Assembly (NCBI GenBank): GCA_030248195.1
Contig: JASAND010000718.1
Coordinates: 1-64,000, forward strand
DNA: 64,000 nucleotides
From: Trissonchulus latispiculum
Lineage: Eukaryota; Nematoda; Enoplea; Enoplida; Ironidae
Direction: 5' to 3'
Positions within the stretch are counted from its first letter, which is position 1; every line of letters begins with the position of its first letter. Below, piece by piece: positions 63,394-64,000 of this stretch. The position numbers were made by a program, and so were the translations under genes. The notes beneath the pieces were generated by a model. That model was not told where the DNA came from and did not search any database. It was given only the letters and a program-made list of their open reading frames with translations.

Positions 63394-64000
63394 TATACAA
63401 GTTAATAATTACCAAGAGTAAGACATTCAGCTCTTCCTGATAGAATAAGCTTGCAAGATGCTCGAAACATTAAGGCCGAAATCTCGGGGGGGCTTCTTAG
63501 CGTGTAAACATAGCACGCTGACATTTTTCAAAAACGGGCGTTTTCGGTAAATTAAATACTATAACTTGAGCTAGGAAAGTCGTACAGCGATAATTTTTAT
63601 ATCCTTATGTTGCGTAGAACGAGATCTTTTCAACGATATAAAAATTATATAGTTCGGTTATGGCAATCCCTCATAAATGCAACAACGTAAGGTATTATAC
63701 AAGTTAATAATTACCAAGAGTAAGACATTCAGCTCTTCCTGATAGAATAAGCTTGCAAGATGCTCGAAACATTAAGGCCGAAATCTCGGGGGGCTTCTCA
63801 GCGTGTAAGCATTACAACGCTGACATTTTTAAACAAAGGCGTTTTCGACAAATTAAATACTATAACGTGAGCTAGAAAAATCTTACACCAATAATTTTTA
63901 TATCATTATGTTACGTAGAACGAGATCTTTTCAACGATATAAAAATTATATAGTTCGGTTATGGCAATCCCTCATAAATGCAACAACGTAAGGTATTTCT
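63394..64000 (+). repeat. 302-bp tandem repeat, two units at the window edge
   Basis: A unit starting TATACAAGTTAATAATTACC at 63394 repeats at 63696 with small differences (for example a G-run of seven against six) and continues to the end of the window. This suggests the start of a satellite-like array. Confidence 0.85.

Overview
The window is nuclear DNA from an animal, most likely an invertebrate and probably an arthropod. Genes have GT-AG introns, intergenic DNA is AT-rich, and two host genes belong to metazoan families (the formin DAAM and the tetraspan protein TMEM179). A Copia-type element carries the initiator-tRNA primer site known from Drosophila copia, and a large LTR has a TCAGT-type initiator; both fit an arthropod. 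I cannot name the species. Most of the window is transposable-element DNA, often nested two or three deep.

Layout: (1) 0-4 kb holds a tandem pair of small secreted six-cysteine proteins separated by a palindromic foldback element and a MITE. (2) 4.3-7.0 kb (minus) and 19.6-22.1 kb (plus) hold an inverted pair of two-exon, GC-rich aromatic-amino-acid-lyase-like genes. Both have a signal peptide and both lack the Ala-Ser-Gly triad that forms the MIO cofactor; the right copy has a 4-bp frameshift. (3) 7-13.5 kb is a repeat-rich spacer with a 15-bp minisatellite of about 56 units. (4) 13.5-18.3 kb is a partial TMEM179 copy split by a 4.4-kb Harbinger-like element that itself contains a tandem Copia-like mini-element. 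(5) 23.3-28.1 kb is an apparently intact four-exon TMEM179-like gene on the minus strand.

(6) 28.36-47.13 kb is the most striking feature: an 18.8-kb LTR retroelement on the plus strand. It has 1.4-kb LTRs and one uninterrupted 3345-codon frame that reads Gag, Env-like glycoprotein, two retropepsins, reverse transcriptase, RNase H, integrase and an OTU-type cysteine protease. Three tandem, mutually related small genes follow. They share an unrecognised four-cysteine motif, and each is preceded by its own 3' splice site. This looks like a complex, accessory-gene-bearing endogenous retrovirus-like element whose env sits inside the gag-pol frame.

(7) 48.5-62.3 kb (minus) holds ten coding exons of DAAM covering the N-terminus and the GTPase-binding/FH3 region. 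No FH1 or FH2 exon is visible downstream, where the giant retroelement and the other genes lie. (8) The right edge starts a 302-bp tandem repeat.

The host genes do not form an operon or an evident pathway. The region looks like a segmentally duplicated, transposon-rich locus.
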